Assembly (NCBI GenBank): GCA_003565195.1
Contig: PXCX01000301.1
Coordinates: 1 to 10,749, forward strand
Reading direction: 5' to 3'
From: PVC group bacterium
GTDB lineage: Bacteria > Verrucomicrobiota > Kiritimatiellia > CAIKKV01 > PXCX01
DNA: 10,749 bases
The notes under the pieces were generated by a model. The model was not told the DNA's origin and did not search any database. It saw nothing but the letters and a program-made list of their open reading frames with translations. Both the position numbers and the translations under genes were made by a program. Positions 1 through 6,683 of the stretch are shown here, piece after piece. The stretch's first letter is position 1. Every line of letters starts with the position of its first letter.

Positions 1-329
1 GCCGGATTGCCGCTGAAACCCACGCAACGGGTCGCATACCCGTTTTGTTCCAGCCATTCGGCTAGCGTGACCAGCTCGGGCCGCAAGCCCCCTTTATGCC
101 GCAAGGCCACGACGTCCATGCCAAAACAATCCATGCCGGTAAACATCGATGCGTAACCGGAGGTTGTCGGAATATGGGGGCTGAAAAGGTTCTCGAAAAC
201 CGTACCCTGGCGGGCGATATGATCGATGTGCGGCGTAGTCAGTTTTGGGTAGCCGTGCAGGCTCATGTGATCGGATCGCAAACTGTCGATCCCGATCAAG
301 ATCAAGTTGGTCTTTTTTTTGGAGGGCAT
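1..329 (-). CDS. Sulfatase/alkaline-phosphatase superfamily hydrolase, N-terminal part only
   Basis: Only the first 109 complete codons lie in the window; the gene continues past position 1. The start resembles the superfamily: a beta strand into IDSLRSDH (residues 14-21, D15 the likely first metal ligand), then HGYPKLTTPHID (25-36) and a nucleophile loop ending in SMFTG (61-65). True sulfatases have C/S-x-P-x-R in that loop, with the Cys/Ser matured to formylglycine. Here the aligned residues read TTSGY (55-59), so a threonine would be the nucleophile, as in phospho-transfer members of the superfamily. The protein is therefore more likely a phosphatase, phosphodiesterase or phosphotransferase than a sulfatase. 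The N-terminus (MPSKKKTNLILIG) has no signal peptide, which suggests a cytoplasmic enzyme. AAGGA sits 7 nt before the start. It is the last visible gene of the sugar operon, 24 nt after the oxidoreductase. The superfamily is clear; the substrate is unknown. Confidence 0.85.
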   Translation of the reverse strand, partial: MPSKKKTNLILIGIDSLRSDHMSLHGYPKLTTPHIDHIARQGTVFENLFSPHIPTTSGYASMFTGMDCFGMDVVALRHKGGLRPELVTLAEWLEQNGYATRCVGFSGNP

Positions 330-353
330 GGTATGTTCCTTTTCGGTTGTTGG

Positions 354-1394
354 TTATAGGTTGATGCGTTGGCCTGATTCGGCGGCATGGTAACAAGCCA
401 GGGTCATGCGTAGCACCGAGCGTCCTTCCGCGGCGCTGGCCAATGCTGGCCGGCGTCGATGCAGGAATGCGGCCAAAGGTTCGGCCAAACCGGCAATCCG
501 ATCCGCTTGCGCGCGGATATCCGGCAGGTCGCTGATGGTCCAGCCGGTATCGCCTTGTACAAACCATTTGAGCTGTATGCTGCCGGGCGGCCACGCGACG
601 TTACATGAGACCTGATCGCCGTAGTTCCCGATGATCGCGCCTTTTTCACAAAAAATTTCAGTCGTGTTTTCACCGGCTGTCGCAGCGAACGAACAGGATA
701 CTTCGGCAAACCGATCGTCTTCATAACGGAATACGGCAATCGCATGATCATTTACGATTTGCGGATTACACAACGTACCCATTTCCGCGCTGACACTCAC
801 CGGCATCCCCATCAGCCAATACACAAAGTCCATCGCATGCGCGGCGTCATCCGCGAAAATGTCGCGGTTGAGATTGGGTTGCACGTGCCAACTTTGATCA
901 AAGCCCGGCCATTGTTGTGTAGACAGACAATGGCGGCGGCGGAGCTGGTATATTTTGCCGAATCGACCGCCTTTCAACAGTTCGCGCATTTGCAGGTTAT
1001 GCGGATCGACACGCATTTGCCATGCCATCGTGAAAGGAACGTCCGTGCACTCGATTGCAGCAACAATCCGGTCGGCATCTTCCAGCGTGAGCGCCAACGG
1101 TTTTTGCAGCACGACGGTCTTGCCCGCTGCCGCGGCCTGTTCGACCAAGCCGGCATGATACACGGTTTCGGCTGCGATGACCACGGCATCGATCGCGTCA
1201 TCGTTTAGAATGTCGTTGACCTGGGGCGCTACCCGCAGGCCATGGGTTTGGGCGGCGGCCGCCGCCCGTGCCGGATCGGTATCCCATCCGGCCACGACAT
1301 CAATACCCAGCGCCGGATTATCATGCCAACGCTTGCAATATGCATTGACATGACCATGCGCTAAGCCGAGAATTCCAACACGGACAGTCTTCAT
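354..1394 (-). CDS. Gfo/Idh/MocA-family NAD(P)-dependent oxidoreductase (second of two)
   Basis: A 346-residue protein with an N-terminal Rossmann fold (VGILGLAHGH, residues 6-15) and a C-terminal alpha/beta domain, the usual Gfo/Idh/MocA layout and length. Members oxidise or reduce sugar hydroxyl/keto groups with NAD(P). The family's EKP motif appears as QKP (97-99): the Lys that contacts cofactor and substrate is kept and the Glu is replaced. The second catalytic region is DDAAHAMD (182-189), with His186 as the likely catalytic base. I chose the ATG at 1394 because the Rossmann strand follows at once and it lies 10 nt after the upstream stop. Longer in-frame starts (1436 or 1490) would overlap the isomerase gene and add sequence unlike the family. 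No good ribosome-binding site precedes 1394, so translational coupling is likely. The substrate cannot be named. The other oxidoreductase in this operon is clearly different in sequence, so they are not a recent duplication. Confidence 0.9.
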   Translation of the reverse strand: MKTVRVGILGLAHGHVNAYCKRWHDNPALGIDVVAGWDTDPARAAAAAQTHGLRVAPQVNDILNDDAIDAVVIAAETVYHAGLVEQAAAAGKTVVLQKPLALTLEDADRIVAAIECTDVPFTMAWQMRVDPHNLQMRELLKGGRFGKIYQLRRRHCLSTQQWPGFDQSWHVQPNLNRDIFADDAAHAMDFVYWLMGMPVSVSAEMGTLCNPQIVNDHAIAVFRYEDDRFAEVSCSFAATAGENTTEIFCEKGAIIGNYGDQVSCNVAWPPGSIQLKWFVQGDTGWTISDLPDIRAQADRIAGLAEPLAAFLHRRRPALASAAEGRSVLRMTLACYHAAESGQRINL

Positions 1395-1404
1395 GATTTC
1401 GTAT

Positions 1405-2211
1405 TCAGCGGGCTCCCAGGGATTTAAGACAGGCATTGAGGTATCCGTAACTTTCCGCGGCAATCGCAACCCGTTGCGATAGCTCGTCATCCCCGGCGCC
1501 GATCACCTCCAGACAGACCGGTCCCGCGTAATTCCCCTGAACCATGGCCCGGCAATATCCAGCTAGGTCGATGTCGCCGCGACCGCAGGCTTGATCACGC
1601 GCTGCACCGGGTTTGGGACCCCGGCCTTTGCAATCGCGAATATGGATGTGTTTAACCCGTTCCAGCACTGCCGTCAAGGCCTCCGCCGGATTTTCGCCGG
1701 CCCGATGGATATGGCTGGGATCCATATCCACGCCAAACGCATCCGTTCTGACGGCCTGCATCAACTGTTTTGTCGTCTGCGTGTTATCGACACTCTGTCC
1801 CACATGCGCTTTCACGCAAAGCGACACGCCATGCGCCGCCGCCCGTTCGCACAAACCTTTAATCAAATTGGCATGTCGTTCCAGATCGCCGGCGGCGTCC
1901 TTCTTGCCGCCCGGCCCGATGTTGACCACCGGAATATTCAGGGCGGCGGCGGCGGCAAATGTTTTTTCAAGGCGTTCCGCATCCTGGGTCGCCGCCTCAA
2001 TACTCAGCAATTCAAGCGCATAACGGTCCGCCAATTCACGAATCGACGCCACCTGATTCTGCCATTGTTCCGGATCAAGATGTTCGCACATCCCCTTGAT
2101 GGCCGATAGTTCGATGCCATCGTAACCGGCAAGGGAGATCATGGCCATGGCGGTCTCCAGTTCATGACCCTGAAACAAGACTGAATTCACTCCTAGTTTG
2201 ATCTTCTTCAT
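1405..2211 (-). CDS. Sugar phosphate isomerase/epimerase-like TIM-barrel protein
   Basis: A 268-residue protein of the xylose-isomerase-like TIM-barrel (AP endonuclease 2) family, a typical length. These metal enzymes isomerise, epimerise or dehydrate sugars, inositols and keto-sugars. Visible landmarks are YDGIELS (30-36), E72, KAHVG (134-138), DMDPSHIHRAG (162-172), HIHIRD (188-193) and CLEVIG (233-238). D164, H190 and E235 fit three of the family's metal ligands. The fourth position, a Glu in enzymes such as tagatose/psicose epimerases, is Lys134 here. The start is supported by AAGGGG, which overlaps the stop codon of the preceding gene, 9 nt upstream, and implies coupled translation. It lies between two Gfo/Idh oxidoreductases, a context known from inositol catabolism and from 3-keto-glycoside pathways, where oxidation precedes isomerisation or bond cleavage. 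There is no signal peptide, so it acts in the cytoplasm. The exact reaction is unknown. Confidence 0.88.
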   Translation of the reverse strand: MKKIKLGVNSVLFQGHELETAMAMISLAGYDGIELSAIKGMCEHLDPEQWQNQVASIRELADRYALELLSIEAATQDAERLEKTFAAAAALNIPVVNIGPGGKKDAAGDLERHANLIKGLCERAAAHGVSLCVKAHVGQSVDNTQTTKQLMQAVRTDAFGVDMDPSHIHRAGENPAEALTAVLERVKHIHIRDCKGRGPKPGAARDQACGRGDIDLAGYCRAMVQGNYAGPVCLEVIGAGDDELSQRVAIAAESYGYLNACLKSLGAR

Positions 2212-2220
2212 CGTTGCCCC

Positions 2221-3351
2221 TTAAATCTTTTCGCTCAACGGATCGCCGTGCAACGGCGGCAACGGGTGCGGTCGCATAAGCGCACCGCCGTTTTCATAAG
2301 ATTGAATGACGGCGTCGATAACTTCCAGCGTCGCCAGGGCATCGCGTCCCGAAGCCCGGATATTGTCCGGCGATACGCCACGACTTTTGTCTTCCAAAAA
2401 GGCATGGATCCGGCGCGGAAACGTTTCGTTGAAACTCTTGATGCCGGTATCGTATATTTCGGGCGGCGGCGCTTCGCCCAGGTTGTATTTCTTCTGCGGA
2501 TCCAAGGCCGGCCAGTAAGTCAGTTTCTCGATGCAGTTTTCAATGCAAAACGTACCGCGACTGCCGGCCACTTCGCAGCTCCACCAGCCGCCCAAACCCC
2601 AGGCCGCCTCGCCGCGGTGACTCATCAGATAGCCGATCGTGCCGTTTTCAAACAACAGATGCACGCTGTTGACCGATAACAGCAAATCACCCTTGTTTTT
2701 GCGGTATCCGGTTCGGCTTAGAAAGGCTTGGACATGGGTGACCTCTCCGCAAAAATAGCGCATGACACTTAGCGGATGGGTTAAAAACGCCTTTAGATGG
2801 GCGTAGGGACGGTTGAATCGCGGCGACGGATTGAAACCGTAGGTGGCTTCGCCGCCCTGAAACCCCATCCGGAACAAGATCGAAATGACTTCGCCGATCC
2901 GGCCGTCGCTCATGTATTGGCGGGCGCGCTCCGCCGTGGGCGTGAAATAATGGTTGAGATTACATCCCAACCGCAGTTTACGGGCCGCGGCAAACCTTAC
3001 CATCTCGCGCGTTTCGCCGATATCGTTCGAGAGCGGTTTCTCGCACAAAACATCCTTGCCGGCGGCCAGCGCTTCCATTACCGGTTCGTAATGCCAACTG
3101 CCGTTCTCGTAGCCACTGGTGGTGACATCGACGATATCGACATCTTCACGCTTCAGCAGCTCGCCAAGACTGGTGTAGGCCTTGACGCCAAAGGTCTCAG
3201 CGGCTTTCTCCGCCTTGTCCTTGACGACATCGCAAACTGCGACCAAATGCGATAAATCATCCGCCTGATGACATTTGGCGTGGGTATTGCCAATGCTTCC
3301 CATACCGATTACGGCTGTCTTCAAGGCTGTTGCCGGAACGTTGCCAGTCAT
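2221..3351 (-). CDS. Gfo/Idh/MocA-family NAD(P)-dependent oxidoreductase (first of operon)
   Basis: A 376-residue protein with the Rossmann motif GMGSIGNTH (16-24), an acidic residue after the second strand (CD, 40-41) that favours NAD, and the intact family motif EKP (104-106) in VLCEKPLSND. The rest matches the Gfo/Idh/MocA C-terminal domain, including NLNHYF and a Gly/Trp-rich stretch (AAWGLGGWW) in the beta-sheet half. It probably oxidises a sugar or sugar-derivative hydroxyl group in the cytoplasm. The start at 3351 is supported by AAGGAG at 3360-3365, 8 nt away, the strongest ribosome-binding site in this operon. It is the promoter-proximal gene, with a near-consensus promoter 74 nt upstream. 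Its stop codon lies 9 nt before the TIM-barrel gene. The C-terminal tail (MRPHPLPPLHGDPLSEKI) is Pro-rich and may be flexible. The family is certain; the substrate is not. Confidence 0.92.
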   Translation of the reverse strand: MTGNVPATALKTAVIGMGSIGNTHAKCHQADDLSHLVAVCDVVKDKAEKAAETFGVKAYTSLGELLKREDVDIVDVTTSGYENGSWHYEPVMEALAAGKDVLCEKPLSNDIGETREMVRFAAARKLRLGCNLNHYFTPTAERARQYMSDGRIGEVISILFRMGFQGGEATYGFNPSPRFNRPYAHLKAFLTHPLSVMRYFCGEVTHVQAFLSRTGYRKNKGDLLLSVNSVHLLFENGTIGYLMSHRGEAAWGLGGWWSCEVAGSRGTFCIENCIEKLTYWPALDPQKKYNLGEAPPPEIYDTGIKSFNETFPRRIHAFLEDKSRGVSPDNIRASGRDALATLEVIDAVIQSYENGGALMRPHPLPPLHGDPLSEKI

Positions 3352-3406
3352 AAAACATTCTCCTTTTTAAAGTGTTGTCGGTTGCCCACTTCAGCGAAGC
3401 TGGCTA

Positions 3407-3473
3407 GGTATTTCGTTATTCATCATTATACTCAATATCGTGCAGGTATCAAGCGCCATGACGCCGAAATACC
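3407..3473. repeat. 9-bp inverted repeat bracketing the sugar-operon promoter (candidate operator pair)
   Basis: GGTATTTCG at 3407-3415 and its exact reverse complement CGAAATACC at 3465-3473 are 49 nt apart. One arm lies just downstream of the predicted start of transcription, the other just upstream of the -35 box. Two half-sites flanking a promoter would suit a repressor that loops or oligomerises. A 9-bp match of this kind arises by chance in perhaps one in ten or so regions of this size, so this is suggestive only. Confidence 0.35.
3425..3452 (-). promoter_or_regulatory. Sigma70-like promoter for the oxidoreductase/isomerase operon
   Basis: Read on the minus strand, TTGATA (3447-3452) is followed after 16 nt by TATAAT (3425-3430): 5/6 and 6/6 matches to the -35 and -10 consensus. 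Transcription would begin near 3418 and give a leader of about 65 nt before the ribosome-binding site and ATG at 3351. It lies in the divergent region next to the lpxK operon. Confidence 0.65.
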
Positions 3474-3511
3474 GACGCAAGTGATTTATGCGCCCTACCA
3501 AGTAATCGGTC

Positions 3512-3540
3512 TTGACAATTCGCTAAAGTAATAGCACGAT
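3512..3540 (+). promoter_or_regulatory. Candidate promoter for the lpxK operon
   Basis: A perfect -35 hexamer TTGACA (3512-3517) is followed after 17 nt by CACGAT (3535-3540), which matches the -10 consensus at only 3 of 6 positions. No better -10 fits the spacing. A 7-bp inverted repeat, GTAATCG (3502-3508) and CGATTAC (3537-3543), brackets the -35 box and overlaps the -10. The predicted leader to the ATG at 3647 is about 100 nt. The rest of this stretch shows no gene. Confidence 0.35.
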
Positions 3541-3636
3541 TACGGCATGCGGTGAAGATGGCGTGGACATTCCCCAAAGATGGCGTCTTGACGTCTCCGG
3601 TTTGTGGTGGCAAACTGAACCGCTGATCCAACGTCT

Positions 3637-3643
3637 AAGGAAA
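3637..3643 (+). promoter_or_regulatory. Ribosome-binding site fixing the lpxK start
   Basis: AAGGAAA ends 3 nt before the ATG at 3647, with its AAGGA core 5 nt away. The upstream in-frame GTG at 3563 has no comparable site, so this element favours the 400-residue protein. Confidence 0.5.
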
Positions 3644-3646
3644 CCC

Positions 3647-4849
3647 ATGCCCGACCATCCAAGCAACTGGCGCGAACGAATCGAGGAATCGGTTGTCGAA
3701 CTGATTAAACTCGATGCGCGGCGTTTGCCTCGGGAACGTTCGATCCGCTGTTTTTTGTGGTTGTTGCGTAAGTTGTCATGCCTTTACCTTTTCGGGGTGC
3801 AGACACGGTTATATTTTTACCGCCAGGGTATTTTCCGCCATCATGCCCTGGGTTGCCAGGTGATCAGCGTCGGCAATTTGACGGTGGGCGGTACCGGCAA
3901 GACACCGGTCGTGGAAATATTCGCCCGCGAATTACAGGCTCAGGGCCGTAACGTGGCCATTCTCAGTCGCGGTTACAAAAAGCTCGAGTTGCCATGGCGG
4001 CGGCGTGTCATGGACAAAATTTTTTTCCGGGCGCGGCAACGTCCGCCGCGCGTGGTTTCCGATGGCCGCGAACTGTTGCTGGACTCCGAGATGAGCGGCG
4101 ATGAACCGTACATGCTGGCAACCCATTTACCCCAGGTGGTTGTGCTTGTCGATAAAGATCGTGTCAAAAGCGGGCGTTATGCGATCAGCCGGTATCATTG
4201 CGATACTTTGATTCTGGACGACGGCTTCCAATACATGGCCTTGAAACATCGCCAGGACATTGTTTTGATTGATCGGCTTTGCCCGTTTGCCAACGAGCAT
4301 GCGTTGCCGCGCGGATTATTGCGCGAACCGCCCAGGAATCTGCGCCGTGCCAACGTTGTTTTCCTGACCAAATGCGACGGTAGCGACACCAGCGAGTTAC
4401 GCCGTCGAATCCGCCAATTCAATGAGCACGCGGAAATCATCGAATGCCGGCATCGAGCGCGTTTCTTACGGGACGTCTACTCGGACAAAGAACTGATGCT
4501 GGATGCCTTGCGGGGGCTGCGGGTGGGAGCCGTATCCGGGATTGCCGCACCGCAAGGTTTTGAAGACGATCTTGAACGACATGGCGCCGATATTATTTTG
4601 CGGCGCCGATTCGCCGATCATCACCGCTACCGGCAGCAGGAAATACTGGATTTGATCAATCAGGCCCGTAACGCGGGCGCCGTTGCCTTGGTAACGACCG
4701 AAAAGGATGCCGTACGTTTTCCGAAAGTTGACCGGCGCGACATCCCGGTCTATTTTTTGCGTGTCGACATAGAACTGTTGAGCGGGACCGAAACATTCCA
4801 TGACTGTATTGCGCGAATCTGCTACAAACGAACCCGTGAACACGCGTGA
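3647..4849 (+). CDS. lpxK: Tetraacyldisaccharide 4'-kinase (lipid A 4'-kinase)
   Basis: LpxK uses ATP to phosphorylate the 4' position of the lipid A disaccharide, giving lipid IVA at the inner face of the cytoplasmic membrane. The family signature is complete: Walker A GNLTVGGTGKTP (76-87), SRGYK (107-111), DGRE and GDEP (139-154), DDGFQ (191-195) and LPRGLLREP (220-228). The 400-residue model is longer than the E. coli enzyme (about 328). The extra length lies in an N-terminal extension of roughly 20 residues and a basic insert (about 113-134) between SRGYK and the DGRE region. Residues 33-50 are hydrophobic and may anchor the protein to the membrane. I chose the ATG at 3647 because AAGGAAA (3637-3643) lies just upstream; an in-frame GTG at 3563 would add 28 residues but has no ribosome-binding site. 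It is the first gene of the envelope operon and overlaps the next by up to 50 nt. Confidence 0.95.
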   Translation: MPDHPSNWRERIEESVVELIKLDARRLPRERSIRCFLWLLRKLSCLYLFGVQTRLYFYRQGIFRHHALGCQVISVGNLTVGGTGKTPVVEIFARELQAQGRNVAILSRGYKKLELPWRRRVMDKIFFRARQRPPRVVSDGRELLLDSEMSGDEPYMLATHLPQVVVLVDKDRVKSGRYAISRYHCDTLILDDGFQYMALKHRQDIVLIDRLCPFANEHALPRGLLREPPRNLRRANVVFLTKCDGSDTSELRRRIRQFNEHAEIIECRHRARFLRDVYSDKELMLDALRGLRVGAVSGIAAPQGFEDDLERHGADIILRRRFADHHRYRQQEILDLINQARNAGAVALVTTEKDAVRFPKVDRRDIPVYFLRVDIELLSGTETFHDCIARICYKRTREHA

Positions 4850-5876
4850 TTCAGGCGACCGGATCCTGGTGTACGCGCCGAACTGGCTGGGCGATACCTT
4901 GATGGCAATGCCGTCGGTTCGCGCCCTTTGCGATAATCGGCATCCAGCCCCGGATGTCACGGTATTATGCCATCCGGCGCTGTTGCCGCTCTGGCGTTTG
5001 TTTTGCAGACCGCTACGGGTGTTGCGGCTGGAACGGGGGTTGGGCGGTACCCGCCGGACCGTCCAGCGTTTGCGGGCGGCGGCGTTGAGCCAAGCCTTGA
5101 TCATGCCCAATTCCTTTCGTTCAGCCCTGTTGCCGTTTGCCGCCGGGATACCGATGCGACGCGGTTTCGCCGGGCACCAGCGTCGCATGTTATTGACCGA
5201 GGCCGTCAGTTATCCGGCGGTCTACGAAGGAATCCCGTTGCATCAATGTTGTGAATATGCCGTCGTCGCAAACGTTCCGTTTGCGGCGCTCGAGACCAGG
5301 GAACCGTTGTTGTCGATTCCGCCCGATGCCCGTCTGGCCGCCAGCGAACGTTGGGGTCGCCGTCTTAGCGGAGACGTTCTGATGCTTTTTCCGGGCGCCG
5401 CGCGTGGCCCTTCCAAACGATGGCCGATATCGTCTTTCAGCGAACTTGGGCGTCGCTGGTTACACGCAACCAACGGTTCGGTACTGGTTGCCGGGACAAC
5501 CGCGGAAGATGAATTATGCGAAACGATTACGCGCGCTATCGACGCCCGAACCGTTAACCTGGCGGGCAAAACCCCGTTGCCGGAACTGGCGGCCCTGATG
5601 TCCATGTGTTCCGTGGTCGTCGGGAATGACAGTGGCGGCACACACCTGGCCGCGGCATTGGCCATACCGGTGGTGTCGATTTTCGGCCAAACGAATCCCG
5701 CCGTAACCGGTCCGCGCGCTAAGTATGTGCGGATTATCGCAGCGCCAACCCCGGCGGCCAACCGACGAATTGAGCGTGAAGCGCCGACAGCCCAAGCTTT
5801 GCTGGCCGCGATCCCGGCGGACACCGTATTCGAGGCAGCCCTGGAGGTCATGAATGAATTTCGACAGAGAGGATAA
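4800..5876 (+). CDS. waaF: Glycosyltransferase family 9, ADP-heptose:LPS heptosyltransferase II-like
   Basis: A GT9 enzyme, GT-B fold, that probably transfers L-glycero-D-manno-heptose from its ADP-sugar to the inner core of LPS at the cytoplasmic membrane face. WaaF/RfaF hallmarks are present: APNWLGDTLMAMP (26-38), GAARGPSKRWP (199-209), GNDSGGTHLAAAL (275-287) and SIFGQTNPAVTGP at the donor site. The length of 358 residues is close to that of WaaF. The ATG at 4800 overlaps lpxK by 50 nt and adds about 19 residues before the first beta strand. An in-frame GTG at 4836 would shorten the overlap to 14 nt and fits the family start better, but neither has a clear ribosome-binding site. Translation is probably coupled to lpxK. 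Assignment to WaaF rather than WaaC or another GT9 enzyme rests on motif resemblance; the sugar itself is inferred. Confidence 0.88.
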   Translation: MTVLRESATNEPVNTRDSGDRILVYAPNWLGDTLMAMPSVRALCDNRHPAPDVTVLCHPALLPLWRLFCRPLRVLRLERGLGGTRRTVQRLRAAALSQALIMPNSFRSALLPFAAGIPMRRGFAGHQRRMLLTEAVSYPAVYEGIPLHQCCEYAVVANVPFAALETREPLLSIPPDARLAASERWGRRLSGDVLMLFPGAARGPSKRWPISSFSELGRRWLHATNGSVLVAGTTAEDELCETITRAIDARTVNLAGKTPLPELAALMSMCSVVVGNDSGGTHLAAALAIPVVSIFGQTNPAVTGPRAKYVRIIAAPTPAANRRIEREAPTAQALLAAIPADTVFEAALEVMNEFRQRG

Positions 5877-5879
5877 ACC

Positions 5880-6683
5880 ATGAAGCGCGACAAGTTATCG
5901 GTGTGTATTACCGCTTGTAACGAAGAAGACAAAATCCGTAATTGTTTGCGCAGTGTCGCTTGGGCTGATGAGATTGTGGTGGTCGACAGTTACAGCAAGG
6001 ACAACACCATAAGAATCTGCCGCGAGTTTACCGACCGGGTCTATCAACACAAATGGCTGGGTTATATCGGCCAGAAGAATCTGGTCAAGAAAATGGCGCA
6101 GCATCCCTGGATTCTGTTTATCGACGCCGATGAAGAGGTCTCAACGGAATTACGCAATCAAATTCTGCATCAATTCGAGTCCGGCCATAATCGCCAATTC
6201 GAAGGTTACGAATTCCCCCGCAAAGTCCGTTACATGGGACGCTGGATTAAGCATGGCGAATGGTATCCCGACTACAAAATGCGGTTATTCCGCAAAGATC
6301 GCGGTATCTGTGCAGGCAAGGAACCGCATGACCGCATCACCGTGCCTGGCAAAGTCCGGCGTTTAAAAGGCGATCTTTACCATTATACCTACGCCAATAT
6401 TCATGAACAACTGGAAACACTCAACAAGTTTTCGACGATTACGGCGCGCGATAAATTCAACAGCGGCGTGCGTTTTCGCTGGATTGATCTGCTGTTCCGG
6501 CCGGTTTACCGTTTTTTTAAATCTTATCTATTGAAACTTGGCTTTCTCGACGGCGCCCAGGGGTTTGTGATTGCCGTATGTTCATCATACGGTGTTTTCA
6601 TCAAATACGCCAAACTGATGGAATTATGGCATGCAAACCGGCCAACGTCGGACGGCATCCGTCATGATCATGAAAAGCAATGA
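5880..6683 (+). CDS. Glycosyltransferase family 2, WaaE/KdtX-like LPS core glycosyltransferase
   Basis: A 267-residue GT-A enzyme of the WaaE/KdtX type, which adds a hexose (glucose in Klebsiella WaaE) to the inner-core heptose of LPS. Visible are the nucleotide-sugar binding start LSVCITACNEE (6-16), IVVVDSYSKDNT (32-43, with D36), GQKN (64-67), FIDADEEV (80-87, the metal-binding DxD equivalent), and the C-terminal RFFKSYLLKLGFLDGAQGF region characteristic of this branch. The C-terminal part is hydrophobic and basic, so it is likely a peripheral membrane protein. The start has a good ribosome-binding site (GAGAGG, about 7 nt before ATG) and lies 3 nt after the GT9 stop codon. Its place between a GT9 gene and murJ supports a role in core assembly. 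The fold and family are secure; donor and acceptor are inferred. Confidence 0.9.
   Translation: MKRDKLSVCITACNEEDKIRNCLRSVAWADEIVVVDSYSKDNTIRICREFTDRVYQHKWLGYIGQKNLVKKMAQHPWILFIDADEEVSTELRNQILHQFESGHNRQFEGYEFPRKVRYMGRWIKHGEWYPDYKMRLFRKDRGICAGKEPHDRITVPGKVRRLKGDLYHYTYANIHEQLETLNKFSTITARDKFNSGVRFRWIDLLFRPVYRFFKSYLLKLGFLDGAQGFVIAVCSSYGVFIKYAKLMELWHANRPTSDGIRHDHEKQ

Noticed and set aside
744..1208. Plus-strand open frame (154 codons) opposite the second oxidoreductase
   Set aside because: It is antisense to the conserved Gfo/Idh core and has low-complexity, His/Arg-rich content typical of shadow frames.
354..3351. The two Gfo/Idh genes as a tandem duplication
   Set aside because: They share only family motifs; lengths, Rossmann loops, EKP/QKP motifs and C-terminal halves differ, so any duplication is ancient.
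3563..3646. GTG start giving lpxK 28 more residues
   Set aside because: No ribosome-binding site lies upstream, and it would leave little leader after the candidate promoter; the ATG at 3647 has AAGGAAA in place.
4466..5188. Long minus-strand open frame (240 codons) opposite lpxK and the GT9 gene
   Set aside because: It lies antisense to two genes with full family motifs, spans their overlap, and its translation shows no recognisable domain; a composition shadow.
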